NCBI GenBank assembly: GCA_022701985.1
Contig: JAKONK010000083.1
Coordinates: 1 to 34,113 of the forward strand
Source: Actinomycetales bacterium
Lineage (GTDB): Bacteria > Actinomycetota > Actinomycetes > Actinomycetales > Quadrisphaeraceae
Direction of reading: 5' to 3'
Length of the DNA: 34,113 nucleotides
Shown: positions 1 to 6,199 of the stretch, one piece after another
Layout of the letters: every line of letters begins with the position of its first letter
Numbering within the stretch: the first letter of the stretch is position 1
Made by a program: the position numbers and the translations under genes
Notes under the pieces: generated by a model
The model's database searches: none
What the model was told of the DNA's origin: nothing
Seen by the model: only the letters and a program-made list of their open reading frames with translations

Positions 1-133
1 GGGAGTGCAGGGCTGTGTACTCCGGGCCGGTCTTGGCGGTGGTGCGGATCCACTCGGGCTTGCGTTCGATGGGGACGGCGGAGTTGCGGGCCTCGACCCG
101 CAGCATGCGACGTCCCTCAGGTGCCAGCGTCAT
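1..133 (-). CDS. lipA: Lipoyl synthase LipA, N-terminal fragment (continues past the left edge)
   Basis: Translation leftward from the ATG at 133 begins [18 protein letters not shown] and continues through [19 protein letters not shown], which is the conserved N-terminal arm of actinobacterial LipA. LipA is the radical-SAM enzyme that inserts two sulfur atoms into protein-bound octanoate to make lipoyl groups on E2 and glycine-cleavage H proteins. Only 44 codons are inside the window, so the CxxxxxC and CxxxCxxC clusters are not visible. A GGGGTGA Shine-Dalgarno-like run lies 7 nt before the ATG; an in-frame GTG at 139 is an alternative start. The start is 7 nt after the flavin reductase stop, so read-through from that operon is possible. 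A promoter-like TACCCT at 151-156 lies inside the 17-bp element it shares with lipB. Confidence 0.85.
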   Translation of the reverse strand, partial: MTLAPEGRRMLRVEARNSAVPIERKPEWIRTTAKTGPEYTALHS

Positions 134-140
134 GCGCACA

Positions 141-686
141 TCACCCCACCAGGGTAGGCGCCACCGTGGTGAAGGTGCTCCCGTGGAAGACCAGGGGGCC
201 CGTCTCCAGCACCCGGTGCCCGTGGACGCGCAGCAGGACGACGACGTGGTCGCCCCCGGGGAGCTCGGACTCGACCGAGCACTCCAGCCACGCCGCGGCG
301 CCGCCGACGAAGAGCGCACCGCCCTCGCCGTCGACCAGGGGCAGGCCGGCGAAGCGGTCCGCGGTGCGCGAGGCGAGCTGGCGCGCGGTCGCGTCGTGGG
401 CCTCACCGAGCACGGAGATGCCCAGGCGCTGGGCGTCCCGCAGCTTCGGCCACGTCGAGGAGGCCCTGTCGACGCACACCAGCACCAGGGGCGGGTCGAG
501 GGAGACCGAGGTGAAGGAGCTCATCGCCATGCCGACGGGGGAGCCGTCGACGACCGCGCAGGCCGAGACGACCCCGCTGGGGAAGCTCCCGAAGGCGTCG
601 CGCAGCGCGCGGTGCGCTCCGGCGGTGTCACCGCGGCGCAGCGCGTCGTCGACCGGGGTCAGGCCTGCAGGGGACGGGGTGCTCAC
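141..686 (-). CDS. Flavin reductase-like protein (NADH:FMN oxidoreductase component)
   Basis: 181 aa from a GTG start whose GTGA overlaps the TGA stop of the upstream monooxygenase by 4 nt, a classic translational coupling. The fold is that of the flavin_reductase-like FMN-binding family: [18 protein letters not shown] near residues 31-48, then [20 protein letters not shown] at about 53-71, then the [17 protein letters not shown] segment. Members reduce FMN with NAD(P)H and hand it to a two-component monooxygenase; the coupled partner gene makes that role very likely here. The last codons (PTLVG) are encoded by a 17-bp sequence identical to the lipB promoter/start region, so the C-terminus may have been altered when this operon came to rest beside lipA. 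The physiological partner is inferred from context. Confidence 0.85.
   Translation of the reverse strand: MSTPSPAGLTPVDDALRRGDTAGAHRALRDAFGSFPSGVVSACAVVDGSPVGMAMSSFTSVSLDPPLVLVCVDRASSTWPKLRDAQRLGISVLGEAHDATARQLASRTADRFAGLPLVDGEGGALFVGGAAAWLECSVESELPGGDHVVVLLRVHGHRVLETGPLVFHGSTFTTVAPTLVG
142..158 (-). repeat. 17-bp element ahead of lipA (copy 2 of 2)
   Basis: Identical to 11658-11674 in the same orientation. It encodes the final residues and stop of the flavin reductase and, read as a promoter, puts TACCCT (151-156) about 18 nt before the lipA ATG, giving a predicted leader of roughly 11 nt. Confidence 0.7.
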
Positions 687-2071
687 GCGGTGGCCCAGGT
701 GCGCGCGGCGGCGCCGGGGTGGTCGGCGGGCAGGTGCCGGCGCCCGGCGCCGAACATCCGCTCGCGCAGCGTGTCCTCTGTGTACTCGGTGCGGAACCGG
801 CCGGCGGCGCGCAGGCGCGGCACCACGTGCTCGGCGACGTCGTCCACGGACCCGGGCTGCACGAAGGGCTCCAGGAGGAAGCCGTCCACCCCGGTGGAGT
901 CGACCAGGTCGAGCACCTGCTCGACCACGTCGTCCGGAGAGCCGACGGCCACCAGGCCCCGGGAGCCGCGGGTGCGGTGCGCTTCGATCACGTCGCCCAC
1001 CGTAGGTCCGGGTCCTCCGGACCGCGCGTGGCGCTCCACCTGGCTCTGGCCCATCTCGGTGCGGATTCCGGAGAACGGGGCGTCCGGGTCGAAGGCGCCC
1101 AGGTCGACGCCGGTGAAGAGCGCGTAGCTGGCGATGGCGGTCTCGCGGGTGTTGAGGGCCAGGTAGTCGGCGTACCGGCGCTGCGCCTCCTCGCGGGTGG
1201 GGGCGACGACGACCGACAGGCCCACCATCGTCTTCACCGAGCCCGGTGCGCGCCCGGCCTCGACGGCCAGCCGGTCCAGGGTGGTGACGTGCTCCGCCAG
1301 CTTCGCCTTCGTGGACCCCTGGAGGAACACGCACTCCGCGTGCCGCGACCCGACGCCCAGCCCGGCCCTGGAGGTGCCGGCCTGGAACAGCACCGGCGTG
1401 CGCTGCGGGGACGGGGCGGTGTTGCTGTACCCGTCCACGGAGAAGTACGGGCCGGTCCGGGTGACCCGGTGGACCTTGGCGGGGTCCGCGTAGGTGCGGC
1501 TGGCCTTGTCGGCCAGCACCGCGTCGTCCTCCCAGGACCCCTCGAGGACCGCGTAGGTCGTGAGCAGGTGGTCCTCCGCCATGGCGTAGCGCTCGTCGTG
1601 GGGGACCATCGGCCCCCCGAAGTTGGCCGAGGCGCTCTCCGCGAAGCTGGAGGTCACGACGTTCCACCCGATCCGCCCGCGCGTGAGGTGGTCGAGGGTG
1701 GAGAAGCGACGGGCGTTGGCGAACGGCGGCTCGAAAACCGTCGAGGCGGTCACCACGAAGCCCAGCTGCTGCGCGGCGTGCGCCATCGCCGGCACGAGGA
1801 GCATCGGGTCGAGCCGCGGCAGCTCCATCGCCTCACGGGCGTTGACGTCGGGCCGGGCGCCGCCGATCTCGCCGTGGCCGTAGCTGTCGGCCAGGAAGCA
1901 GAAGTCGAAGGTGGCGTCCTGCAGGCGCTGGGCGGTCTCCACCCAGTACGACAGGTCGGCGTAGCGGTGGGTCTGGTTCTCCGGGTGCGTCCACGTCGTC
2001 ATCCCGCCCACGTTGAGGACGGGGGTCTCGAAGAGGCCGAGCTTGACGTGGTGGTCCTCGCCGCTGGGCAT
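683..2071 (-). CDS. NtaA/SnaA/DszA-type FMN-dependent monooxygenase (luciferase-like)
   Basis: 462 aa, the usual length for the nitrilotriacetate/pristinamycin/dibenzothiophene-sulfone monooxygenase family. Family features seen: KLGLFETPVLNVGGMTTWTHPE at the N-terminus, the DFCFLADSYG strand, the TASTVFEPPFANARRFSTLDHLTRGRIGWNVVTS block near residues 108-140, and a TPVLFQAGTSRAGLGVG block near 225-242. The enzyme uses reduced FMN and O2, supplied by the coupled reductase, to oxidise a small C-, N- or S-containing substrate. The substrate cannot be read from sequence; organosulfur or desulfurisation roles are common in actinomycetes. The ATG at 2071 has an AGGAG ribosome-binding site 7 nt upstream (2079-2083). 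A leaderless short ORF and a strong promoter precede it. Confidence 0.88.
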   Translation of the reverse strand: MPSGEDHHVKLGLFETPVLNVGGMTTWTHPENQTHRYADLSYWVETAQRLQDATFDFCFLADSYGHGEIGGARPDVNAREAMELPRLDPMLLVPAMAHAAQQLGFVVTASTVFEPPFANARRFSTLDHLTRGRIGWNVVTSSFAESASANFGGPMVPHDERYAMAEDHLLTTYAVLEGSWEDDAVLADKASRTYADPAKVHRVTRTGPYFSVDGYSNTAPSPQRTPVLFQAGTSRAGLGVGSRHAECVFLQGSTKAKLAEHVTTLDRLAVEAGRAPGSVKTMVGLSVVVAPTREEAQRRYADYLALNTRETAIASYALFTGVDLGAFDPDAPFSGIRTEMGQSQVERHARSGGPGPTVGDVIEAHRTRGSRGLVAVGSPDDVVEQVLDLVDSTGVDGFLLEPFVQPGSVDDVAEHVVPRLRAAGRFRTEYTEDTLRERMFGAGRRHLPADHPGAAARTWATA

Positions 2072-2136
2072 GGCGGTGCTCCTGGGGTCCTGAGCGGGTG
2101 GGTGGGCTGCTGCGCCGGCGCGGCGAGCGGCTGTGC

Positions 2137-2238
2137 TCAGGGGCGCAGGTCGCCGCGGGTGGTGTCCTCGGCGTACAGCGGCATCTTGCGGGTCGTCAGC
2201 AGGCAGGCGGGGTGCACCTGCGCGCGACGGGGGGCCAT
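2137..2238 (-). CDS. Putative leader peptide (33 aa) upstream of the monooxygenase operon
   Basis: Short ORF beginning MAPRRAQVHPACLLTTRK and ending in TGA, with one cysteine at residue 12. Its ATG sits exactly 7 nt after the -10 hexamer of a near-consensus promoter, so the transcript should start at or next to the ATG and be translated leaderlessly. Actinobacterial sulfur-metabolism operons often carry short cysteine-containing leader ORFs (for example the leaderless cysteine attenuators described in mycobacteria). The location before a two-component monooxygenase fits that pattern, although this peptide has a single Cys rather than a poly-Cys run. An inverted pair CTGAGC (2135-2140) and GCTCAG (2090-2095) spans the space between the leader stop and the monooxygenase RBS. 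Coding status is inferred from promoter geometry, not homology. Confidence 0.45.
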   Translation of the reverse strand: MAPRRAQVHPACLLTTRKMPLYAEDTTRGDLRP

Positions 2239-2245
2239 GTCGCGG

Positions 2246-2274
2246 ACGCTAGGGGTGGCCCGCCGGACCGTCAA
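2246..2274 (-). promoter_or_regulatory. Near-consensus sigma-A-type promoter for the leader/monooxygenase operon
   Basis: Read on the minus strand: TTGACG (2274-2269), a 17-bp spacer, then TAGCGT (2251-2246), then 7 nt to the ATG of the leader ORF at 2238. This is the best -35/-10 pair in the window. The -35 overlaps the stop codon of the marR gene (2271-2273), so marR and the monooxygenase operon are separate or only partly co-transcribed units. Confidence 0.7.
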
Positions 2275-2840
2275 CGGGGTCCCTCCGCATCCGCGCTGAC
2301 GTCTGCGCCGACACCGGCGCCGGGTGCCTCGTGGTGGGCCAGCCAGCGCCGCAGGATCTCCTCGAGGACGGCCGCGTCGCCGCCGTCCAGCTGCGCGAGC
2401 AGCCGGTGCTCGTTGGCGACGTGGTCGGTGAACGCCGCGTCGACCACCTCGCGGCCCGCCGGTGTGAGAGCCACGACGCGGCCGCGCCCGTCGGTCTCGC
2501 TCACGCGGCGCCTCACCAGCCCGGCGCGCTCGAGCCTGTCGAGGCGCTTGGTGGTCCCCCCGGTGGTCACCATCGTGGCCGCGGCCAGCTCGCCCGCGGC
2601 CAGGTCCGTGCCGGAGCGCCGCAGCGTCGCGAGGACGTCGAAGTCGCCCTCGCACAGGCCGTGCGCCGCGAAGACCACCTCCAGCTCGCGGGTCAGCGCC
2701 GCGGCGAGCCGGTGCAGGCGCCCGACGACGCCGATCGGGGTCACGTCGAGGTCCGGGCGCTCTCGGCGCCACTGCTCCTGGATCTCCGCCACGCGGTCGC
2801 CGCCACCCACGCCGCGGAACATACCTTCCCGGTGAGGCAT
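2271..2840 (-). CDS. MarR-family transcriptional regulator
   Basis: 189 aa from the ATG at 2840. A winged helix-turn-helix typical of MarR is visible: GDFDVLATLRRSGTDLAAGEL, then MVTTGGTTKRLDRLERAGLVRRR as the recognition helix and wing, then DGRGRVVALTPAGREVVD. MarR proteins are dimeric repressors, or occasionally activators, that release DNA on binding small aromatic or oxidising ligands. The gene is divergent from an EamA exporter and the two start codons are about one base apart, so they share a control region. A perfect 20-bp palindrome at 2842-2861 is the obvious operator. An alternative start at 2822 would shorten the protein by 6 aa. Likely targets are itself and the exporter; control of the downstream monooxygenase is possible but unproven. 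Confidence 0.88.
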   Translation of the reverse strand: MPHREGMFRGVGGGDRVAEIQEQWRRERPDLDVTPIGVVGRLHRLAAALTRELEVVFAAHGLCEGDFDVLATLRRSGTDLAAGELAAATMVTTGGTTKRLDRLERAGLVRRRVSETDGRGRVVALTPAGREVVDAAFTDHVANEHRLLAQLDGGDAAVLEEILRRWLAHHEAPGAGVGADVSADAEGPR

Positions 2841-2841
2841 T

Positions 2842-2861
2842 GTGCCTTCCGTGGAAGGCAC
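2842..2861. promoter_or_regulatory. Perfect 20-bp palindrome, candidate MarR operator
   Basis: GTGCCTTCCGTGGAAGGCAC: 9-bp perfect arms with a 2-bp centre. Size and symmetry match MarR operators. It covers the GTG start of the exporter and lies 2 bp from the marR ATG. A weaker, related repeat (ATACCT ... AGGCAT, 5 of 6 bases paired) sits next to it at 2821-2840, and TACCTT at 2822-2827 could be the exporter's -10, so binding would block both directions. Confidence 0.6.
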
Positions 2862-3786
2862 CTGGCGCTGGAGCGCCGTCACCGCCGTCGCCCCGGTCTC
2901 CTGGGGCACCACCTACTGGGTGACCGGCCACGCGCTCCCCGCTGACGAGCCGCTCTGGGGCGGGGTGCTGCGCGCCCTGCCCGCGGGCCTGGTGCTGCTC
3001 GCCCTCCCGCTGCACCCCCGCGGCCGCGGCCTGGCCAGCGCGTGGTGGTGGCGAGCCGCGGTGCTCGGCACCCTCGTCAACGGCGCGTTCTTCTCGCTGG
3101 TCTACGCCAGCGCCCAGCTGCTGCCCTCGTCGGTGGCGGCCACGGTCACCGGCGTCGGACCCCTCGTGGTGCTGGCCCTGGCCTGGCCGCTGCTGTCCCA
3201 GCGGCCCCGCGCCGCGTCGCTCGCGGCGGCGCTGGTCGGACTGCTCGGCGTCGTCCTGCTCGTGGGGGCGGCCACCTCGGGCCTCGACCCGCTCGGGGTG
3301 CTCGCCGCGGTGGCGGGCGTGGTCGCCTTCTCCGCCGGCACGGTGCTCTCGCAGCGCTGGGTCCGCCGGGCAGGCGCCGGCACCCTGTCCCAGGCTCCCC
3401 GGCCGATCACGATGACGGCGTGGCAGCTGACCCTCAGCGGCCTGCTGCTCGCGCCGTTCGCCGGGCTCGTCGAGGGGCCGCCACCGGTGCTCGACGGCGC
3501 GGGGTGGCTCGCCCTGGCCTACGTGTCGCTGGTGGCGACGGCGCTGGCCTTCGGCGCCTGGTTCGCCGGCCTGGCCCGCCTCGACGCGAGCGCCGTCTCG
3601 GTCATCGGCCTGCTCAACCCGGTGGCCGGCGTCGCCCTCGGCACGGTGCTCGCGGGCGAGCACCTCGCGCCGCTGCAGTGGGCCGGGCTGGTGCTCGTGC
3701 TGGGCGGCGTGGTGCTCGGGCAGGTGCGGTCGCCGCGGCGGCGGGCGGTCGTGCGTAGGGTCGTCGTCCGTGAGCGGACGACCTGA
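2842..3786 (+). CDS. EamA/DMT-superfamily membrane transporter
   Basis: 314 aa, the usual length, made of two EamA repeats with about ten hydrophobic segments. The first runs from WRWSAVTAVAPVSWGTTYWVTG; the second repeat begins near residue 190 (MTAWQLTLSGLLLAPFAGL) and contains the typical SVIGLLNPVAGVALGTVLAGEHL motif late in the protein. DMT proteins of this kind export small metabolites such as amino acids, nucleosides or toxic organics across the cytoplasmic membrane. The GTG at 2842 has GGTGAGG 4 nt upstream; the GTG at 2851 is an alternative that would move the start further into the palindrome. Divergent marR suggests inducible efflux. Its 3' end overlaps the next gene by 17 nt. Confidence 0.85.
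   Translation: MPSVEGTWRWSAVTAVAPVSWGTTYWVTGHALPADEPLWGGVLRALPAGLVLLALPLHPRGRGLASAWWWRAAVLGTLVNGAFFSLVYASAQLLPSSVAATVTGVGPLVVLALAWPLLSQRPRAASLAAALVGLLGVVLLVGAATSGLDPLGVLAAVAGVVAFSAGTVLSQRWVRRAGAGTLSQAPRPITMTAWQLTLSGLLLAPFAGLVEGPPPVLDGAGWLALAYVSLVATALAFGAWFAGLARLDASAVSVIGLLNPVAGVALGTVLAGEHLAPLQWAGLVLVLGGVVLGQVRSPRRRAVVRRVVVRERTT
3756..3761 (+). promoter_or_regulatory. Leaderless -10 element (TAGGGT) for the F420-type oxidoreductase
   Basis: TAGGGT is followed by 8 nt and the GTG start at 3770. It lies inside the 3' end of the exporter gene, so the oxidoreductase can be made from its own leaderless transcript as well as by read-through. No convincing -35 is seen. Confidence 0.4.
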
Positions 3787-4714
3787 CCTGCGGATCTTCA
3801 CCGAGCCCCAGCAGGGGGCCACGTACTCGGAGCTGCTGGCCGTGGCCCGGCGCACGGAGGAGACGGGCTTCAGCGCCTTCTTCCGCTCCGACCACTACCT
3901 GGCGATGTCGGACGACCCCGTGAACGCCCTGCCGGGCTCGACCGACGCGTGGACCACGCTCGCGGGCCTCGCGCGGGAGACCTCGACGGTGCGCCTCGGC
4001 ACGCTGGTCTCCTCCGCCACGTTCCGCCACCCCGGCGTGCTGGCCGTGCAGGTGGCGCAGGTCGACGAGATGTCCGGCGGCCGCGTGGAGCTGGGCCTCG
4101 GCGCCGGCTGGTTCGAGGCCGAGCACGCGGCGTACGCCATCCCGTTCCCGCCGCTGGGGCAGCGGTTCGACAGGCTCGCCGAGCAGCTGGAGCTCATCAC
4201 CGGCCTGTGGTCGACGCCGGTGGGGTCCACGTACGACTTCTCCGGGGCGCACTACACCGTCAAGGACTCACCGGCGCTGCCCAAGCCCGTGCAGCAGCCG
4301 CTCCCGGTGGTGGTCGGCGGAGCCGGCAAGAAGCGCACCCCCGAGCTGGCGGCGCGGTACGCCGCCGACTTCAACGCCGGCTTCTGCACCCCCGAGGACG
4401 CCGGCCAGCGCTTCGCCCGCGTGCGCGCGGCCTGCGAGGCGGTCGGCCGCGACCCGGGCAGCATCGAGATGTCGGTGGCCCACCTGCTGGTGCTCGGGAA
4501 GGACGACGCCGAGGTCGCCCGCCGGGCCACGGCCATCGGCCGCGACCCGCAGGAGATCCGCTCCCAGGGGTTCTGCGGCACCCCCGGCGAGGTGGCCGAC
4601 CTGCTGGGCCGCTACTCCGAGGCGGGGGCGACCCGGTTCTACCTGCAGGTGCTCGACCTGGCCGACCTGGACCACCTCGACGCGTTCGCGTCCCTGGTGA
4701 CCCCCCAGCTCTGA
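3770..4714 (+). CDS. LLM-class F420-dependent oxidoreductase
   Basis: 314 aa luciferase-like monooxygenase of the F420-dependent type. The visible landmarks are SELLAVARRTEETGFSAFFRSDHY near residues 20-43, the TSTVRLGTLVSSATFRHPGVLAVQVAQVDEMSGGRVELGLGAGW core at about 73-116, and LPVVVGGAGKKRTPELAARYADFN-like sequence near 175-200. Such enzymes catalyse hydride transfer with F420 on a small organic substrate; many are of unknown specificity. The gene overlaps the exporter by 17 nt and may belong to the same MarR-controlled unit. It ends ahead of a 42-bp perfect palindrome. The substrate is not predictable. Confidence 0.85.
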   Translation: MSGRPDLRIFTEPQQGATYSELLAVARRTEETGFSAFFRSDHYLAMSDDPVNALPGSTDAWTTLAGLARETSTVRLGTLVSSATFRHPGVLAVQVAQVDEMSGGRVELGLGAGWFEAEHAAYAIPFPPLGQRFDRLAEQLELITGLWSTPVGSTYDFSGAHYTVKDSPALPKPVQQPLPVVVGGAGKKRTPELAARYAADFNAGFCTPEDAGQRFARVRAACEAVGRDPGSIEMSVAHLLVLGKDDAEVARRATAIGRDPQEIRSQGFCGTPGEVADLLGRYSEAGATRFYLQVLDLADLDHLDAFASLVTPQL

Positions 4715-4728
4715 CCCCACCCCGCGCG

Positions 4729-4770
4729 GTCGTGGGCGTCCGCCACCCCGGGGTGGCGGACGCCCACGAC
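4729..4770. terminator. 42-bp perfect palindrome, bidirectional terminator between convergent genes
   Basis: Two 21-bp arms pair without mismatch and without spacer (4729-4749 with 4750-4770). It lies between the stops of the F420-type oxidoreductase (+) and the DUF1097 gene (-). No U-run follows on either side, which is common for actinobacterial terminators. Confidence 0.7.
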
Positions 4771-4782
4771 TCGGACGGGGCG

Positions 4783-5307
4783 TCAGGCGTGGCGGTGGGC
4801 CGCCGGGGTGGCCGGGGCCGGCTTCCGGCCGAGGAGGGGCTCGATGACGTCCGCCCCCTTCTCGGAGGCGAAGGCCAGCACGGCCCCGACCACGAGGGAC
4901 AGCGCCGCCGCGACGACGGCGGCCCCCGTGGCCCCGGCGCCGAAGAAGCACGCCGCCCCGACGAAGGCGCCGGGGATGAACGCCAGCGGCTTCCACGCCG
5001 CCTGCACGCACATGCCGAACGCCCCGACGGCGACGGCCACGCCGAGCACCGCCGCGTTGCCGGCCATCGCGGCGGTGGCGGCCTGGACGATCAGCCACCC
5101 CCAGACCACGCCGGACAGCGTGGAGGCCACGGTCTTGCCGAGCCCTCCGGTGCCGCCGCCGGCGGCGTAGAACAGGGCCCAGGCGGCGAAGCCCACCCAG
5201 ACCAGGAGCACCGGGGCGGTGGCGGCCCCCGGCAGTGAGAAGCCGACCCAGGTGAGGAGGCCGGCCAGGACGCCGATCGAGATCCCGAGCGCGAGCAAGC
5301 GCTTCAT
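4783..5307 (-). CDS. DUF1097-family membrane protein
   Basis: 174 aa with about five or six hydrophobic segments, beginning MKRLLALGISIGVLAGLLTW and including GGTGGLGKTVASTLSGVVWGWLIVQAA near the middle, which matches the DUF1097 family (YcdZ-like inner-membrane proteins of unknown function). The C-terminal tail is short and ends in PAAHRHA. The ATG at 5307 has a GGGAGA ribosome-binding site. It lies 88 nt downstream of the DUF59 gene on the same strand, behind a 9-bp-stem hairpin (5363-5386), so it is probably the last gene of the amidohydrolase operon with reduced or separate expression. A transport role for a substrate of the pathway is a guess from context only. Confidence 0.75.
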   Translation of the reverse strand: MKRLLALGISIGVLAGLLTWVGFSLPGAATAPVLLVWVGFAAWALFYAAGGGTGGLGKTVASTLSGVVWGWLIVQAATAAMAGNAAVLGVAVAVGAFGMCVQAAWKPLAFIPGAFVGAACFFGAGATGAAVVAAALSLVVGAVLAFASEKGADVIEPLLGRKPAPATPAAHRHA

Positions 5308-5362
5308 GACTGCTCTCCCTTGAACAGTGCTGCTGCTGGTGGTGCAGGACGGGTGGCGCGGA

Positions 5363-5386
5363 CCTCCCCGGTCGAGGCCGGGGAGG
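5363..5386 (-). terminator. Intra-operon hairpin between the DUF59 and DUF1097 genes
   Basis: CCTCCCCGG (5363-5371) and CCGGGGAGG (5378-5386) pair perfectly around a 6-nt loop. Read on the minus strand it lies 10 nt after the DUF59 stop and before the DUF1097 start. It could be an attenuator or an mRNA-processing and stability element; no U-run follows. Confidence 0.4.
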
Positions 5387-5395
5387 GGTGGGTCC

Positions 5396-6199
5396 TCAGG
5401 CGGGGCGGCGGGTGAGCAGCTGCACCGGGACCGGTGCGGTGCCCTCGTCGCGGGGGGCCTGGTCGAGCTCGGCCCCCGGGTAGCGCGTGGCCAGCAGGCC
5501 GCGGCAGAAGTGCGCGTTGCCGTCGATGCTGATGCGCGTCGAGCGGGCCTTGCGCAGCCACATCCCGACCACCGACGGCGCCACCGGCGTGCCGTGGTCG
5601 TCGACGGCGACGGGCGCGTCGTCGTCCACCCGCAGCCCCAGCGCCGCGCGACGCCGGACGAGCGCGTCCTTCGCGTCACCGGCGAGCAGGTCGCGCAGCC
5701 TGACGGCGTGCACGTCGTGCTCACCGAGCTCCGCGCGGGCCCGCAGCAGCTGCGTGAGGGCCCGCTCGGCGGCGGCGGTGTGCGCCTTGCGCCGGAAGGT
5801 GAGCCGCAGCTCCTCCAGGTCCGACTCCGCCTCAGCGCCGAAGGTGCCCTTGTACCCGGCGTCCGCGGCGAGGCCGCGGTTGATGAGGTCGGAGTCGTGG
5901 TGGTCGTCGAGCTCCACCAGCACGCGGCCGCCCCCGCGGGCGCGCTGCACCGCTGCGAGCGCGTCCTTGGAGTCCGAGCACATGAGGTAGGCGAAGTTCG
6001 GCGAGCAGAACGACGTCGGCAGCCGCAGGTGCACCAGCAGGTCCGTGCGCCCGCCGTCGTCCACCTCCTCCAGGCTCCGCACGAAGCCCAGCGACGTGAT
6101 GGCCTCGTCGAGCTCGGGGTCCATGACGGTCCCGAGCGCCTCCCAGGCGTCCTGCTCCAGCGAGGTCCGCTGCTCGGGACGGGTCTCGAGGGCGGTCAC
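5396..6199 (-). CDS. DUF59/MIP18-family Fe-S or metal-cluster assembly protein
   Basis: 267 aa. The N-terminal half has the MIP18/SufT-type core: EALGTVMDPELDEAITSLGF near residues 20-39, then PTSFCSPNFAYLMCSDSKDAL at about 61-81, with Cys 65 and Cys 74. The C-terminal half is family-specific and ends with SIDGNAHFCRGLLATRYPG. A protein of this architecture sits beside the amidohydrolase in mycobacterial propane/acetone monooxygenase (mim) loci, where it is thought to help mature the metal centre. The GTG start overlaps the amidohydrolase stop by 4 nt (GTGA), so the two are translationally coupled. Its exact metal or cluster client is unknown; no diiron hydroxylase is encoded within the window. 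Confidence 0.8.
   Translation of the reverse strand: MTALETRPEQRTSLEQDAWEALGTVMDPELDEAITSLGFVRSLEEVDDGGRTDLLVHLRLPTSFCSPNFAYLMCSDSKDALAAVQRARGGGRVLVELDDHHDSDLINRGLAADAGYKGTFGAEAESDLEELRLTFRRKAHTAAAERALTQLLRARAELGEHDVHAVRLRDLLAGDAKDALVRRRAALGLRVDDDAPVAVDDHGTPVAPSVVGMWLRKARSTRISIDGNAHFCRGLLATRYPGAELDQAPRDEGTAPVPVQLLTRRPA

Noticed and set aside
719-2299. Long plus-strand open frame opposite the monooxygenase and reductase
   Set aside because: The translation is Gly/Arg/Ala-rich with no domain; it is the antisense shadow of well-supported minus-strand genes in GC-rich DNA.
2137-3855. 572-codon minus-strand open frame opposite the exporter
   Set aside because: Low-complexity Arg/Gly/Glu translation antisense to a clear EamA gene; only its last 33 codons, which have their own promoter, were kept as a leader ORF.
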